DNA of 64,000 nt from Clostridiales bacterium (GCA_029010715.1 JAQXKZ010000015.1:1-64000), one strand, 5' to 3'. Shown: positions 42,904 to 51,952, numbered from the stretch's first letter. Numbers and translations: made by a program. Notes: generated from the letters alone by a model not told the origin.

Positions 42904-44514
42904 ATGGAATTTAAGACTGCAAACCGTGAATGGGTCAAAAACGCGGCCATTATATTTCTGGCCGTGCTGCTGGTGCTGACCTTTTTCTCGAATACCATAA
43001 TGAACCGCTCGCTGATGGAGGTCGCGACGGCCCGCGTCTCCGACGGCAACATAGTTGCCAAGGTCCGCGGCACCGGCACGGTCACCGCCAGCGGCAAGCA
43101 GCAGGTCAAGGCCGACAAGACCCGCACCATACGTTCCGTCATGGTCAAAGCCGGACAGGAAGTCAAGACCGGAGATATTCTCTTCATCCTCGGCGAGGGT
43201 GACGTAGACGAGCTTGAGCAGGCCGAAAACACCCTGCGCGAGCTGCAGGTGAGCTATCAGAAGGCCGCCATATCCCTGCCGACCTTCGACTACACTGCGC
43301 TCAACCGCGCGGTGTCCGATGCGGAAAAGTCTCTTTACGATGCCGGCGCGAAGCTCGACGAGGCGCAGATACTCTACGACGAAATGCGCCTGAAGTATGC
43401 CGACACCAGTCTGGAAGAGCAGCTGCGGCAGGCGCTGGAACAGCTGCAGTCGGCCCAGGACACCCTATATGCGGCTCAGGACGCTTATAACCAGCGGTAT
43501 CAGAAAGCATTTGACGAAGTGAGAGCTTGTCAGGAAGCTTATGACAATGACCCCAGCGAGGCAAATGCAGCCGCGCTGGAAGCGGCACAGCAGAAGCTCT
43601 CCTCGATGAGCGAGGAGTCAGACCCGCTTCTTGTCGCGGCCAGGAACCAGTATGACTCCGCAAAGGCAAAATATGACGCCCTTGCCAAGCAGCAGGACGA
43701 CATCAACTACAAGCTCATCCCGTATCAGGACGAGCTCGACAAGGCTCAAAGCGAATACGACAAGGCGTATGACGTGTATTCAGACGCGGAGAGCGCACTG
43801 TACTACGCGCAGATGACCAACGAAAAAACTCTCGCTTCCGCCCAGATAGACCTGGCGAATCTCGCCGATCAGATATCCCGCCAGCAGGAGAAGGTCAAGT
43901 CCCTCGCCGGTGAGGACGAGAATACCGTCACCGCGAACGTAAACGGCAAGATCGACACCATTGACTGCACCGCCGGCGACACGGTCGCCAAAGGCAGCCT
44001 TATGTGCACCATCGAGGTCCCTGACATGGGCCACACCGTCAGCTTCTCCGTCACCAACGACCAGGCCCAGCGCCTGAGGACCGGCGACACCGCCACGGTC
44101 AGCAACTACTACTGGGGCAATACCATCACCGCTACTCTGACGAATATACGCACCGATCCCAAGAACCCGCAGACGAATAAGCTGCTCACCTTTGACGTGA
44201 CCGGCGATGTGACCACCGGCTCCGAGCTCACGCTTTCCGTCGGGCAGAAGAGCGCGAATTACGACCTTATCGTTCCCAACAGCGCCATACGCAGCGACAA
44301 TAACGGCAGCTTTGTTTTAGCGATTAACCAGAAGAGCTCGCCGCTCGGCAACCGGTACATCGCCAAGCGCGTCAGCATTGAGGTGCTGGCTTCCGACGAT
44401 GTCAACTCCGCCGTCGTTGCGGAGCTCAGCAACGGCGACTATGTTATTACCACCAGCTCCGGCCCGGTCAAGAACGGTGATCAGGTGAGAATGGCGGACA
44501 GCAGCAACGGCTGA
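42904..44514 (+). CDS. HlyD-family membrane-fusion (periplasmic-adaptor-like) protein
   Basis: 536 residues. One N-terminal membrane helix (about 14-32) is followed by a lipoyl half-motif (VRGTGTVTASGKQQVKA, about 54-70), a long coiled coil (about 95-335, rich in Ala/Gln/Tyr/Lys/Asp heptads), the second lipoyl half and a beta-barrel domain ending in an adaptor-type strand set. Such proteins link an inner-membrane exporter to outer layers. In a Gram-positive cell they assist ABC exporters of peptides or lipids. Finding one directly behind sugar-import permeases is unusual. Confidence 0.82.
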   Translation: MEFKTANREWVKNAAIIFLAVLLVLTFFSNTIMNRSLMEVATARVSDGNIVAKVRGTGTVTASGKQQVKADKTRTIRSVMVKAGQEVKTGDILFILGEGDVDELEQAENTLRELQVSYQKAAISLPTFDYTALNRAVSDAEKSLYDAGAKLDEAQILYDEMRLKYADTSLEEQLRQALEQLQSAQDTLYAAQDAYNQRYQKAFDEVRACQEAYDNDPSEANAAALEAAQQKLSSMSEESDPLLVAARNQYDSAKAKYDALAKQQDDINYKLIPYQDELDKAQSEYDKAYDVYSDAESALYYAQMTNEKTLASAQIDLANLADQISRQQEKVKSLAGEDENTVTANVNGKIDTIDCTAGDTVAKGSLMCTIEVPDMGHTVSFSVTNDQAQRLRTGDTATVSNYYWGNTITATLTNIRTDPKNPQTNKLLTFDVTGDVTTGSELTLSVGQKSANYDLIVPNSAIRSDNNGSFVLAINQKSSPLGNRYIAKRVSIEVLASDDVNSAVVAELSNGDYVITTSSGPVKNGDQVRMADSSNG

Positions 44515-44515
44515 T

Positions 44516-45691
44516 ATGGGTAAAGCGAGAAGAATCAGGCTCAGCCGCCGTCAGCTTGTGCTGCTGATCGTTGCCGCGGCGCTTGCGTTGGCCTGCGCGC
44601 TCTGCGTTCTCGGCTACCGCCTGACGTCGCGCACGCTGGATACGCAGAAGGCTGCGGAGCGCTGGGCGGGCGAGGGCGAGCAGAGCTTTGCGCAGGTGAG
44701 CTGCTTCATGCCGGACGGCAATACCCTTACGCTCAACAATATATACGCCTTTCGCAATGAGATGTACAAAAAGCTTCACGAGGCCGCGCTGGATATCGAC
44801 AACGACAACACCCTGCTGGAAGATGCCTGGAGCTGCTTCGGCAAGGTGAAGGTCGCCAACGGCAAGCGCAGCGGCGACGTCAGAGTTACGGCGGTCGGCG
44901 GCAATTATTTTGACTTTCATCCTCTGCGGCTCGTGAGCGGGAACTATATCAGGCCGGACGACCTTATGAAGGACCGCGTCATGCTTGACCGGGATACGGC
45001 CTGGCTGCTCTTCGGCGGTACGGAGCTGACCGGGATGAGCTTCCGCATAAACGGCATACCCTACGTGGTTGCCGGCGTATATGAGCACGAGGACGATCAC
45101 TACAGCAAAAAGGCCTACGGTGAGACCGGCATGGCCATATACATGAGCTACGAGGGCTACTGTGCTCTCTTTGACCAGAGTGCGGGCGCTGTCCCTGACG
45201 GCGGAGCGGATGCCCAGTCCGGCGGCGCGGCCCAGACAGCTTCGTCTGATGCCGCGGGTATCACCTGCTATGAGATAGTCATGGCAGAACCGGTCAGGAA
45301 CTTCGTATACAGCGCCGTAAAGGACAAATTCCCGCTCGGCAGCGGCGTGATTGTTGATAACAGTCACCGCTACGACACGGAAAAGATATGGAAGCTTGCA
45401 AAGGACATCAGCTCACGCTCGATGCAGGGCAGCGCTGTCGTGTATCCCTATTGGGAAAACGCCGCCCGCGGCACGGAGGATACCTGCGCCTTCCTGATGC
45501 TGGGCGCGATCGCGACCGGAGCATTCCCGCTGGTGTATCTGATAGTGCTGCTTATCATGTGCTGCGTGCGCGGTAAGAACAGGCTGGAGGACGAGCTGCT
45601 GCCTGCCTGGAAGGACAAAATAGGCGAGGCCATCCGCGTCCGCGAGCGCCGGCGCTGGGAAAAGAAGCACCCTAATGAACGTAAGGAATAA
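44516..45691 (+). CDS. MacB-core-like membrane protein with only two membrane helices
   Basis: 391 residues starting 1 base after the adaptor stop. An N-terminal helix (about 12-36) is followed by an extracellular domain like the MacB periplasmic core (SCFMPDGNTLTLNNIYAFR, VTAVGGNYFDFHPLRLVSGNYI), with a Gly/Ala-rich insert near 220-245. The second helix is at about 320-345, and a basic Arg/Glu/Lys-rich tail ends the protein. True MacB/FtsX permeases have four helices, so two are missing. No ATPase is adjacent. It may act with the adaptor as a signalling or assembly device instead of a transporter. Confidence 0.6.
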   Translation: MGKARRIRLSRRQLVLLIVAAALALACALCVLGYRLTSRTLDTQKAAERWAGEGEQSFAQVSCFMPDGNTLTLNNIYAFRNEMYKKLHEAALDIDNDNTLLEDAWSCFGKVKVANGKRSGDVRVTAVGGNYFDFHPLRLVSGNYIRPDDLMKDRVMLDRDTAWLLFGGTELTGMSFRINGIPYVVAGVYEHEDDHYSKKAYGETGMAIYMSYEGYCALFDQSAGAVPDGGADAQSGGAAQTASSDAAGITCYEIVMAEPVRNFVYSAVKDKFPLGSGVIVDNSHRYDTEKIWKLAKDISSRSMQGSAVVYPYWENAARGTEDTCAFLMLGAIATGAFPLVYLIVLLIMCCVRGKNRLEDELLPAWKDKIGEAIRVRERRRWEKKHPNERKE

Positions 45692-45813
45692 AGCCCGTTC
45701 CGCACCGGCCGTCAGGTGCGCGCCGTACCTTGCGCCGGGCGGAAGCTGCAGCGCAGAAAGCGTACCGCGCTTGAACGCTTATCCATGAAGCCTTTAGCAC
45801 AATGTATGAAAAG

Positions 45814-45857
45814 ACCACCCGCGAGACCGTATGCAGCGGTTCCCGCGGGTGGTTTTA
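45814..45857 (+). terminator. Terminator of the ABC/adaptor operon
   Basis: A 10-bp outer stem (ACCACCCGCG / CGCGGGTGGT), an inner ACCG/CGGT pairing and a following TTTTAT tract. Confidence 0.75.
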
Positions 45858-46051
45858 TACTGCTTTTTATGCTAAAGCGCGATAGAAAACTGAGAGGGCT
45901 TTACAAGGCAGAATCGTTTCAGGCAGGGCGGACGTCGCAGAGCATAATGGAGATATATGCTCACGGCTTAAGCCGACAATAACAGCCGCAGACCGTGCAA
46001 TTACCCGAATACGGGCTGACACAAACCAAGTACCGGCGCCCTGATAGAATA

Positions 46052-46086
46052 ACCCCTCCGCCGTGAATCTGAAACGGCGGAGGGGT
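46052..46086 (-). terminator. Terminator-like hairpin after pssA
   Basis: A perfect 13-bp stem (ACCCCTCCGCCGT / ACGGCGGAGGGGT) with a 9-base loop, 30 bases past the pssA stop on the minus strand. The U-tract is poor. Confidence 0.6.
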
Positions 46087-46116
46087 CGTCAGTATTCGGT
46101 CTGATGTCTGCAGAAC

Positions 46117-46728
46117 TCATACCAGCAGCATTACAAGCGCCGCGAGTCCCAGACAGATAAAGAGGACGCAGCCCGGTAAGCCGGGCTTTCTGACTTTTAT
46201 CGGGGCGATGTAGCATATGCCCATAACGGCGAGCAGCGCGGTGCAGGCGCAGGGCAGGGCGGAGCCCAGAGGCTCTGCAAAGCACAGCAGCAGCGGCATG
46301 AACAGTGCGGAAGCCGTGATAGGCAGGCCGGCGTAGGATTCGCGCTTTTTATCGGTCTTGCTCTGGCGGGTCTCTTCGGTGACGTTGAAGTAGGCGAGAC
46401 GTATGACGCCGCAGAGCACGAACAGGGCCGCGACGGCGAGCTGCCACCATTTGTCGGCCCCGGCTGCGGCGCTGAGTACGGCCGGGAAAACGCCGAAGCA
46501 AACTATGTCGCACAGCGAGTCGATCTGTATGCCGAAGCGCTTTTCGTCGTCTGTCCTGTCCTTCTTTGTACGCGCGATCTTACCGTCGAACATGTCGCAG
46601 ACGCCTGAAACCAGCAGACAGACGGCCGCGCTTCTGACGTGGCCGGACATTGCAAGGAAAATACCGGAGACGGAGGAGAGCAGGCTGAAATATGTAAGCC
46701 AGACAGTGTAGTTGTAGAAACCGATCAA
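46117..46728 (-). CDS. pssA: CDP-diacylglycerol-serine O-phosphatidyltransferase-like enzyme
   Basis: 203 residues with about six membrane helices. The CDP-alcohol phosphotransferase motif is DGKIAR...GIQIDSLCD with a 12-residue spacer in place of 8, as in the PssA branch. There is no good ATG; the open frame begins with a TTG at 46737 that overlaps the AGAGGA site, so I prefer the TTG at 46728 (LIGFYNYTVWLTY), ten bases downstream of it. It would make phosphatidylserine at the membrane. Confidence 0.75.
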   Translation of the reverse strand: MIGFYNYTVWLTYFSLLSSVSGIFLAMSGHVRSAAVCLLVSGVCDMFDGKIARTKKDRTDDEKRFGIQIDSLCDIVCFGVFPAVLSAAAGADKWWQLAVAALFVLCGVIRLAYFNVTEETRQSKTDKKRESYAGLPITASALFMPLLLCFAEPLGSALPCACTALLAVMGICYIAPIKVRKPGLPGCVLFICLGLAALVMLLV

Positions 46729-46824
46729 GTAATCCAAATCCTCTCAAAAAATTTTTGCGGCTGAAATATAATAACACATATGAAGAATATTACAAGTTCC
46801 TGCTGCGGCGGGAAAACGGAGAAA

Positions 46825-47928
46825 TCAAAAAAACAGGGCGAAAAGCAGCAGTACGGCGAGCAGCAGCGCGTTTACCGAGAGAAAGCAGCGCATAAATGCG
46901 CCCGGGTTGCTGTGCTCGGCGTGGGAGTAAAGCTTGATGCTTATGAGGCTCGCGAGACTTGAAACCGGCGTTCCCAGACCGCCGATGTTGACTCCGAGCA
47001 GCAGCTCCCGCCCATTGCCGGTGAAGCCCGAGAGCAGCAGCGCCGCCGGCACATTGCTTATCACCTGGCTTACCGCCGCGCCGAGCAGCAATTCGCGCCC
47101 CTGCAGGAGATTCTGCAGCAGTCCGCGCACAGCGTCGATACGCGAAAGGTTGCCTGAAAATATGAAAAAGCATACAAAGGTCAGCAGCAGGTAAAAATCC
47201 GCCGACAGCAGGCGCGGCCTGTCAAAGACGAGCAGCACCGCGACCAGCGCCGCGAGCATCACGCCCCAGCTCACGAGCCGGAGCACAACGCACAGGCAGA
47301 GCGCGAACAGAAGCAGGTACAGCGTGAGACTCCGCCGGTCGAGAGACGGCGCCTCGCCGAGAAAAACGCTGAGGCTCTCGCTTTTCGGCAGCAGACACAG
47401 CAGCAGTATCAGCACGAGCGACAGCGTCCAGACCGGAGCGGTCGCCGAGAGGAAGCCGGCCATGCCGAAATCGTAGCGCGAAAACAGGTATATGTTCTGC
47501 GGGTTGCCCACGGGCGTGAGTATACTGCCGAGATTGGCCGCCGCCGTCTGCAGCACGACCACCCATATCAGGGCTTTCTCCTGATGCGCCATGCCCAGCA
47601 CGACAACGGCAAACGGCACAAATGTCAGCAGGGCGACGTCGTTTGTGACGAGCATGGCGCTGAAAAAGCACAGCAGCACCAGTATGAGCGTGACCGCGCG
47701 CAGACTGCCCGCCCCGGCGCACAGGCGGTGGGCCAGACAGGCAAATACACCGGCGCGCCTGAGACCGGCAACGACGACCATCAGGCAGTAGAGCAGCGCC
47801 AGAGTGCGAAAGTCGATATACCCGATATATGCCGCGTCCGGCGGCACAAAAAAGCAGCTGACGAGTGCCGCGAGCAAGGCGACGCACAGGGTAAGCTCCC
47901 TTTTTACGAAGTCCTTTACATGTGCCAT
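46825..47928 (-). CDS. SLC13/ArsB-like anion permease
   Basis: 367 residues, about ten membrane helices. The conserved turn TNDVALLTFVPFAVV (about 94) and the QTAAANLGSILTPVGNPQN block (about 126-144) are hallmarks of the ion transporter superfamily that includes CitM, SLC13 and ArsB. It is shorter than the 420-450 residues usual for the family, so one or two helices may be missing. It starts 1 base after the Nudix gene stop. The substrate could be a carboxylate, an oxyanion or sodium/proton exchange. Confidence 0.75.
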   Translation of the reverse strand: MAHVKDFVKRELTLCVALLAALVSCFFVPPDAAYIGYIDFRTLALLYCLMVVVAGLRRAGVFACLAHRLCAGAGSLRAVTLILVLLCFFSAMLVTNDVALLTFVPFAVVVLGMAHQEKALIWVVVLQTAAANLGSILTPVGNPQNIYLFSRYDFGMAGFLSATAPVWTLSLVLILLLCLLPKSESLSVFLGEAPSLDRRSLTLYLLLFALCLCVVLRLVSWGVMLAALVAVLLVFDRPRLLSADFYLLLTFVCFFIFSGNLSRIDAVRGLLQNLLQGRELLLGAAVSQVISNVPAALLLSGFTGNGRELLLGVNIGGLGTPVSSLASLISIKLYSHAEHSNPGAFMRCFLSVNALLLAVLLLFALFF

Positions 47929-47929
47929 C

Positions 47930-48394
47930 TTACAGCTTCTTTCCGTTCAGCACGGCTGAGTCGAGCCTGTCTCCGCGGTAACATAGCTTCAGGGAGAAGA
48001 AGGGCTCGTCAGTGTCCAGCAGACGCAGGAAGATCTTGTCGCCCTCCCATATCGGAAGCGACGGGAGTTTTTCCTTCTCTATCCACTCGAGCACGCCCTC
48101 GTCACATTCGCGGAGCGTGCCGGTAAAGTCGTCGGAGGTGAACAGATGCATGTATTCCGTGCCCCATTCGTCGGATACGAAGGTCACGATGCCGCGGTAG
48201 CGCCATGACCTGAGCGTCAGGCCGGTCTCCTCGCGTACCTCGCGCAGTACGCAGTCCTCCGGGCTCTCACCCTCCTCAAACTTGCCGCCGATGCCTATCC
48301 ACTTGTCCTTGTTCTCGTCCACGGTTTTCTTCACACGGTGCAGCATCAGGTAGCTCCCGCCGTGTTCCATATAGCATAGCGATGTGTTTCTCAT
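47930..48394 (-). CDS. Nudix hydrolase, 8-oxo-dGTP diphosphatase-like
   Basis: 154 residues. The Nudix box is complete at 37-59 (G-x5-E-x7-REVREETG), and the WIGIGGKFEEGE lead-in is typical of MutT-like 8-oxo-(d)GTP diphosphatases of Bacillota. It would cleanse the nucleotide pool. The start is ATG after GGAGGAGAC. Confidence 0.88.
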   Translation of the reverse strand: MRNTSLCYMEHGGSYLMLHRVKKTVDENKDKWIGIGGKFEEGESPEDCVLREVREETGLTLRSWRYRGIVTFVSDEWGTEYMHLFTSDDFTGTLRECDEGVLEWIEKEKLPSLPIWEGDKIFLRLLDTDEPFFSLKLCYRGDRLDSAVLNGKKL

Positions 48395-48588
48395 TGTCTC
48401 CTCCGTATCTGTCTCCGGCTGACGGTGCGCCGCTGCCGCCGTGTCGTACAGACTGCCTGGTGCGGCTTCCTGTGTCTGACGCCGCCGGCTTCGCGCTTCA
48501 CCACCGTCCGACGCGGCTGAAACATCCGTCCGCCGCAGCAGAAAGTATTATAAAGCAGTCTTCGCCAAAACGCCACATTTTTTCCGTG

Positions 48589-48617
48589 TTGAGATTGTAA
48601 ACAGGAAGGAATATAGT
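48589..48617 (+). promoter_or_regulatory. Promoter of the repressor remnant
   Basis: TTGAGA (48589-48594), 17-bp spacer, TATAGT (48612-48617); the palindrome begins at the next base. Confidence 0.65.
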
Positions 48618-48636
48618 GTGTTTACATAGTAAACAC
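48618..48636. promoter_or_regulatory. Operator-like perfect palindrome
   Basis: GTGTTTAC-ATA-GTAAACAC: 8-bp arms with a 3-base centre, overlapping the expected transcription start. It contains TACATAGTA, close to the TACA/TGTA core bound by BlaI/MecI/CopY repressors. A further GTAAAC half-site lies within the promoter spacer. Confidence 0.6.
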
Positions 48637-48743
48637 GGACGGAGCGCGCAGCCCGTGGGGCAGGGATGCTGAGCTGTCGGGCCGCGTATGCACAGGAATA
48701 TGCGCAGCGGCGATATATGGGTGCGCGTAAGGAGGGAGAGACT

Positions 48744-48945
48744 GTGGCTGATAAGAATATATGCCTGTCGGCGGCGGAGTGGAACCTGATGGAACGCCTG
48801 CGGGAGGCTTCCCCGCGGACGTGGTTTGAAGCGGCGCAGCTCGAGGTCCGGACCGTGTGACCGGTCGACAGTGAGGCGCTGAAGGTGGAGAAGGACGGAG
48901 AAGGCAACGCATACATCAGCGCGCTTGCCCCGCCGGACGGCAGCG
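48744..48945 (+). pseudogene. Decayed BlaI/MecI-type repressor
   Basis: A GTG at 48744 behind a near-perfect AAGGAGGGAG site opens a 38-codon frame, VADKNICLSAAEWNLMERLREASP, that matches the first helices of BlaI-type winged-helix repressors (consensus like 'SDAEWEVMEVLWE'). The frame stops at 48860. A downstream line at about 48871-48918, EALKVEKDGEGNAYISAL, resembles the wing of the same domain (consensus like 'L.VEKEGR..YY'). The recognition helix between them is missing, so the gene is internally deleted and interrupted. Confidence 0.55.
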
Positions 48946-49045
48946 CCTGGCTGAAGGTCGCGAACTTCCCCGTCAGCAGCCTGTTTATTACGGTAAGGAC
49001 CTCAGACTCGCCCGGGTGAGCGCGGGTCAATACGGAAAACGCAAA

Positions 49046-49074
49046 GCCCCGCAGAACGAAACGTCCTGCGGGGC
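49046..49074 (-). terminator. Terminator of the aldehyde dehydrogenase gene
   Basis: A 9-bp stem (GCCCCGCAG / CTGCGGGGC) with an 11-base loop; on the minus strand it is followed by TTTGCGTTTT. Confidence 0.7.
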
Positions 49075-49154
49075 CGCGACAGTCAAAGAACCTGAGCTGA
49101 GCAGTGTGAAAAATGAGCAGCGGAGGAGCCTGAGGTGGGCCGGCATAGCGGATC

Positions 49155-50519
49155 TTATTTGAGCAGCCAGCGGCAAAGCTTCTCCTTGAAGGAGCTGTAC
49201 GGGAAGTAGCGGAGCTTGACGTCTATCTTTCCCTGCTTCAGGACACTGCGGTAATGGGTGAGCGTATCGAAGCTCTGCTTGCCGTGATAGCAGCCCATGC
49301 CGGAGGCGCCTACGCCGCCGAAGGACATGTAAGAGCTTGCCAGATGGATGACCGTGTCGTTGATACAGCCGCCGCCGAAGGAGCAGGAGCCGAGCACCTT
49401 TTCCTGATTCATTCTGTTCTCGGAGAAGATATACAGGGCGAGGGGCTTAGGTCTGGAGCGGATAAAGTCAATGCAGTCGTCCAGCTTGTCATAGGGCAGA
49501 ATGGGCAGAATGGGCCCGAAGATCTCCTGCTCCATGACCGGGGAGTCAACAGGGACGTCGGTCAGGACGGCCGGCTCGATGAAGCGTGTCTCAGCGTCGC
49601 GCGTGCCGCCGACGGTCACGGTGCCGCTGTTGTCGAGAATATTGCAAAGACGCTCAAAGTGCCGGTCGTTGATGATATGTACCATAGAGGACATGTCTCC
49701 GCCGGGGAAGAAGTCGGCCAGGGCCTTTTTATATTCCTCGATAAAGGGCGTTTCCACGCTTTTTTCGATCATCAGATAGTCGGGAGCGACGCAGGTCTGA
49801 CCGGCATTGAGGACCTTGCCGAAGGCAATGCGGCGTGCGGCGAGGGCAAGATCAGCGGTCTCGTCGACGATGACGGGGCTCTTGCCGCCGAGCTCCAGAG
49901 TGACCGGCGTGAGCCGCTTTGCCGCGGCCTCCATGACCGTCTTGCCGACGGCGACGCTGCCGGTGAAGAAGATATAGTCAAAGGGCTCCTCAAGCAGGGC
50001 TTTGTTGGCGTCGCGGCCGCCTTCGACAGCGGTGACATAGCCGGTCGGGAAGGCCGACTCGATTATCTTGGCGATGACGCGGCTGCTCTCGGGAGCATAG
50101 GCCGAGGGCTTGACGACGGCACAGTTTCCGGAGGAGACAGCGCCGACAAGCGGCATCAGGCACAGCTGCACGGGATAATTCCAGGGGGCCATTATGAGCA
50201 CGACGCCGTAGGGCTCGGGGCAGACATAGCTTTTGCCGGGAAGCTGACCCACGCCGGATCTGACGCGGCGGGTCCTGCTCCACTTTTTCAGATGCTTTAT
50301 ATGATAATCGATCTCTTCGAGCAGCAGCCCGGTCTCGCACATATAGGTCTCAAAGGGCTGCTTGTTCAGATCGGCTCTGAGCGCGGCGGAGATGAGGCCG
50401 TCGTTTTCGATGACCGCCTTACGGAGTCTCTTGAGCATATCTATTCTGAAGTCTGTGCCGCGGGTGACGCCGGTACGGAAAAACTGCTTTTCGGATTCAA
50501 CGATCGAAGAAATGTCCAT
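49155..50519 (-). CDS. NAD(P)-dependent aldehyde dehydrogenase, class 3-like
   Basis: 454 residues from the ATG at 50519, which has AAAGGTGA at the right distance; an upstream GTG would overlap that site. The family motifs are present in order: APWNYPVQL (about 109), FTGSVAVGK (about 186), the general base Glu in LELGGKSP (about 210) and the catalytic Cys in AGQTCVAPDY (about 243). A C-terminal basic/hydrophobic tail (SSFKEKLCRWLLK) may touch the membrane. It oxidises medium or long-chain aldehydes; the substrate is not known. Confidence 0.88.
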   Translation of the reverse strand: MDISSIVESEKQFFRTGVTRGTDFRIDMLKRLRKAVIENDGLISAALRADLNKQPFETYMCETGLLLEEIDYHIKHLKKWSRTRRVRSGVGQLPGKSYVCPEPYGVVLIMAPWNYPVQLCLMPLVGAVSSGNCAVVKPSAYAPESSRVIAKIIESAFPTGYVTAVEGGRDANKALLEEPFDYIFFTGSVAVGKTVMEAAAKRLTPVTLELGGKSPVIVDETADLALAARRIAFGKVLNAGQTCVAPDYLMIEKSVETPFIEEYKKALADFFPGGDMSSMVHIINDRHFERLCNILDNSGTVTVGGTRDAETRFIEPAVLTDVPVDSPVMEQEIFGPILPILPYDKLDDCIDFIRSRPKPLALYIFSENRMNQEKVLGSCSFGGGCINDTVIHLASSYMSFGGVGASGMGCYHGKQSFDTLTHYRSVLKQGKIDVKLRYFPYSSFKEKLCRWLLK

Positions 50520-50599
50520 GTCGTAGCTCACCTTTCAATATACTTATGCAGGTATTATATAGGAGCGGCGGCGGAAATTCAAGGACGGGCAGAGTAAAA

Positions 50600-50633
50600 T
50601 GCATGCGGCAGGACGTATGTCCTGCCGCATGCA
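50600..50633 (-). terminator. Terminator of the alpha-hydroxy-acid oxidase gene
   Basis: A perfect 15-bp stem (TGCATGCGGCAGGAC / GTCCTGCCGCATGCA) with a 4-base loop; on the minus strand ATTTTACT follows. It is 143 bases after the stop codon. Confidence 0.8.
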
Positions 50634-50776
50634 GTCTGTAAAAAGCCGGTTTTGCCTTTCCGGCTGCGCTTAATCAGCCGGGTATCCAGAAGCGATTCAA
50701 AATTGCGATCGCCGGGAAAACCTGTTTTTCGGTTTTCTGCGCCGGTTTTTACAGTCTCAAATCGTGCCGCCCGGTA

Positions 50777-51793
50777 TCAGAGTCTGACCTTGTCGCGGGT
50801 GATGTCCCTGAGTGTCGGGGCGCCGCACATGGTCATCGTGGACTTGAGCTCACCGATGATCTTATCCATATAGACGTTGAAACCCTCCGGACCTCCGCCG
50901 TAGATCATGGTCAGGATGGGACGGCCGATAAGCACTGCGTCGGCACCAAGAGCCAGAGCACGGAACACATCGACACCGGAGCGTATACCGCCGTCGACAA
51001 GGATGGTGGTCTTACCGCTGACGGCGTCGGCGATCTCGGGCAGTACCTCGGCAGTGGAGGGGACGGCGCCCTGGACCCTGCCGCCGTGATTGGAAACGAC
51101 AATGGCAGCAGCGCCGGCCTCGACGGCCTTCTCCGCACCGCGGGCGGTCATGATACCCTTGACGATAAAGGGCATTTTTGCGTAATTGATTATCTCGCGC
51201 ATCTCGTCCACAGACTTGCTGCCGGCATTGGGATTCATGGCCTTCAGGAAGGGGAGGCCCGCGCCGTCAACGTCCATGCCGGCGGCGAAGATACCGTTGG
51301 CGTTCAGAACGTCGAGCTTTTCAAATACGGCTTCCTTATTCCAGGGCTTTATGATAGGACAGCCGACACCGCCGGCCTTCTTCATGTCCTCAACGGAGGA
51401 GAGCATAATGGTCGGATCGACGCCGTCGCCGGTCAGAGCCATGATGCCGTATTCGGCGGCAGCCTTGACAAGAATGGAGTTATAGGCGTGATCCTTATAT
51501 TTGGGACCGTAGTGCAGGTCTATGGCACCGAGAGGGGCGGCAAAGATGGGCGCGGCGAATTTTTTCCCGAACAGTTCAAAGGAGACGTCGGGATCGGTAT
51601 TCGGGCAGAGGGTGTCCATGTTGACGCAGATCTCCTGCCACTTGTCAAAATTGCGCGCGGCGACATTGCCGGGATACTTGCAGCCGGGGCCGGGCATGGA
51701 ATTGCCGCAGGCCCTGCCGTTGCAGACGGGACAGGCCTTGCAGTAGGGGCCGACCTGATCGCGGGCAGCGGCGAGGATCTCGTTATAATTCAT
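50777..51793 (-). CDS. FMN-dependent alpha-hydroxy-acid oxidizing protein
   Basis: 338 residues from the ATG at 51793 (AAAGGAGA upstream). The TIM-barrel signature VSNHGGR...TAEVLPEI (about 230-250) and the FMN phosphate loop DGGIRSG...GADAVLIGRP (about 264-290) are intact. The N-terminus carries Cys18, 21, 24, 29 and 38, a CxxCxxC cluster that classical lactate or glycolate oxidases lack; an iron-sulfur or zinc site there would make it a dehydrogenase linked to a carrier and not an oxidase. It stands alone between terminators. Confidence 0.82.
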   Translation of the reverse strand: MNYNEILAAARDQVGPYCKACPVCNGRACGNSMPGPGCKYPGNVAARNFDKWQEICVNMDTLCPNTDPDVSFELFGKKFAAPIFAAPLGAIDLHYGPKYKDHAYNSILVKAAAEYGIMALTGDGVDPTIMLSSVEDMKKAGGVGCPIIKPWNKEAVFEKLDVLNANGIFAAGMDVDGAGLPFLKAMNPNAGSKSVDEMREIINYAKMPFIVKGIMTARGAEKAVEAGAAAIVVSNHGGRVQGAVPSTAEVLPEIADAVSGKTTILVDGGIRSGVDVFRALALGADAVLIGRPILTMIYGGGPEGFNVYMDKIIGELKSTMTMCGAPTLRDITRDKVRL

Positions 51794-51952
51794 ACGCGTT
51801 TCTCCTTTATTAAAAAATGTTTTCAGTATGATCTGAACCAATTATCTGACAAATGCCCGAGCCTGTCAATAAAAATTAAAATATAAACGAAAGAAGCGGC
51901 CGGGTCGTACCGTGAGCGGATTATATCCCGTACATGAGCCGCTGAAACAGTG

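Larger units (their letters stand above)
45692..46116. other. Intergenic region between the ABC/adaptor operon and pssA
   Basis: 425 bases between convergent genes. It contains the two terminators listed separately. The open frames in it have no ribosome binding sites and I support no gene. Confidence 0.5.
48395..49154. other. 760-base region with a decayed repressor locus
   Basis: Between the Nudix gene and the aldehyde dehydrogenase gene. It contains an intact promoter, an operator-like palindrome, the remains of a BlaI-type repressor and the dehydrogenase terminator, all listed separately. Nothing else looks coding. Confidence 0.55.

Noticed and set aside
45716-45982. 88-residue open frame after the MacB-core-like gene
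   Set aside because: It runs through a terminator hairpin, has no ribosome binding site and no protein-like pattern.
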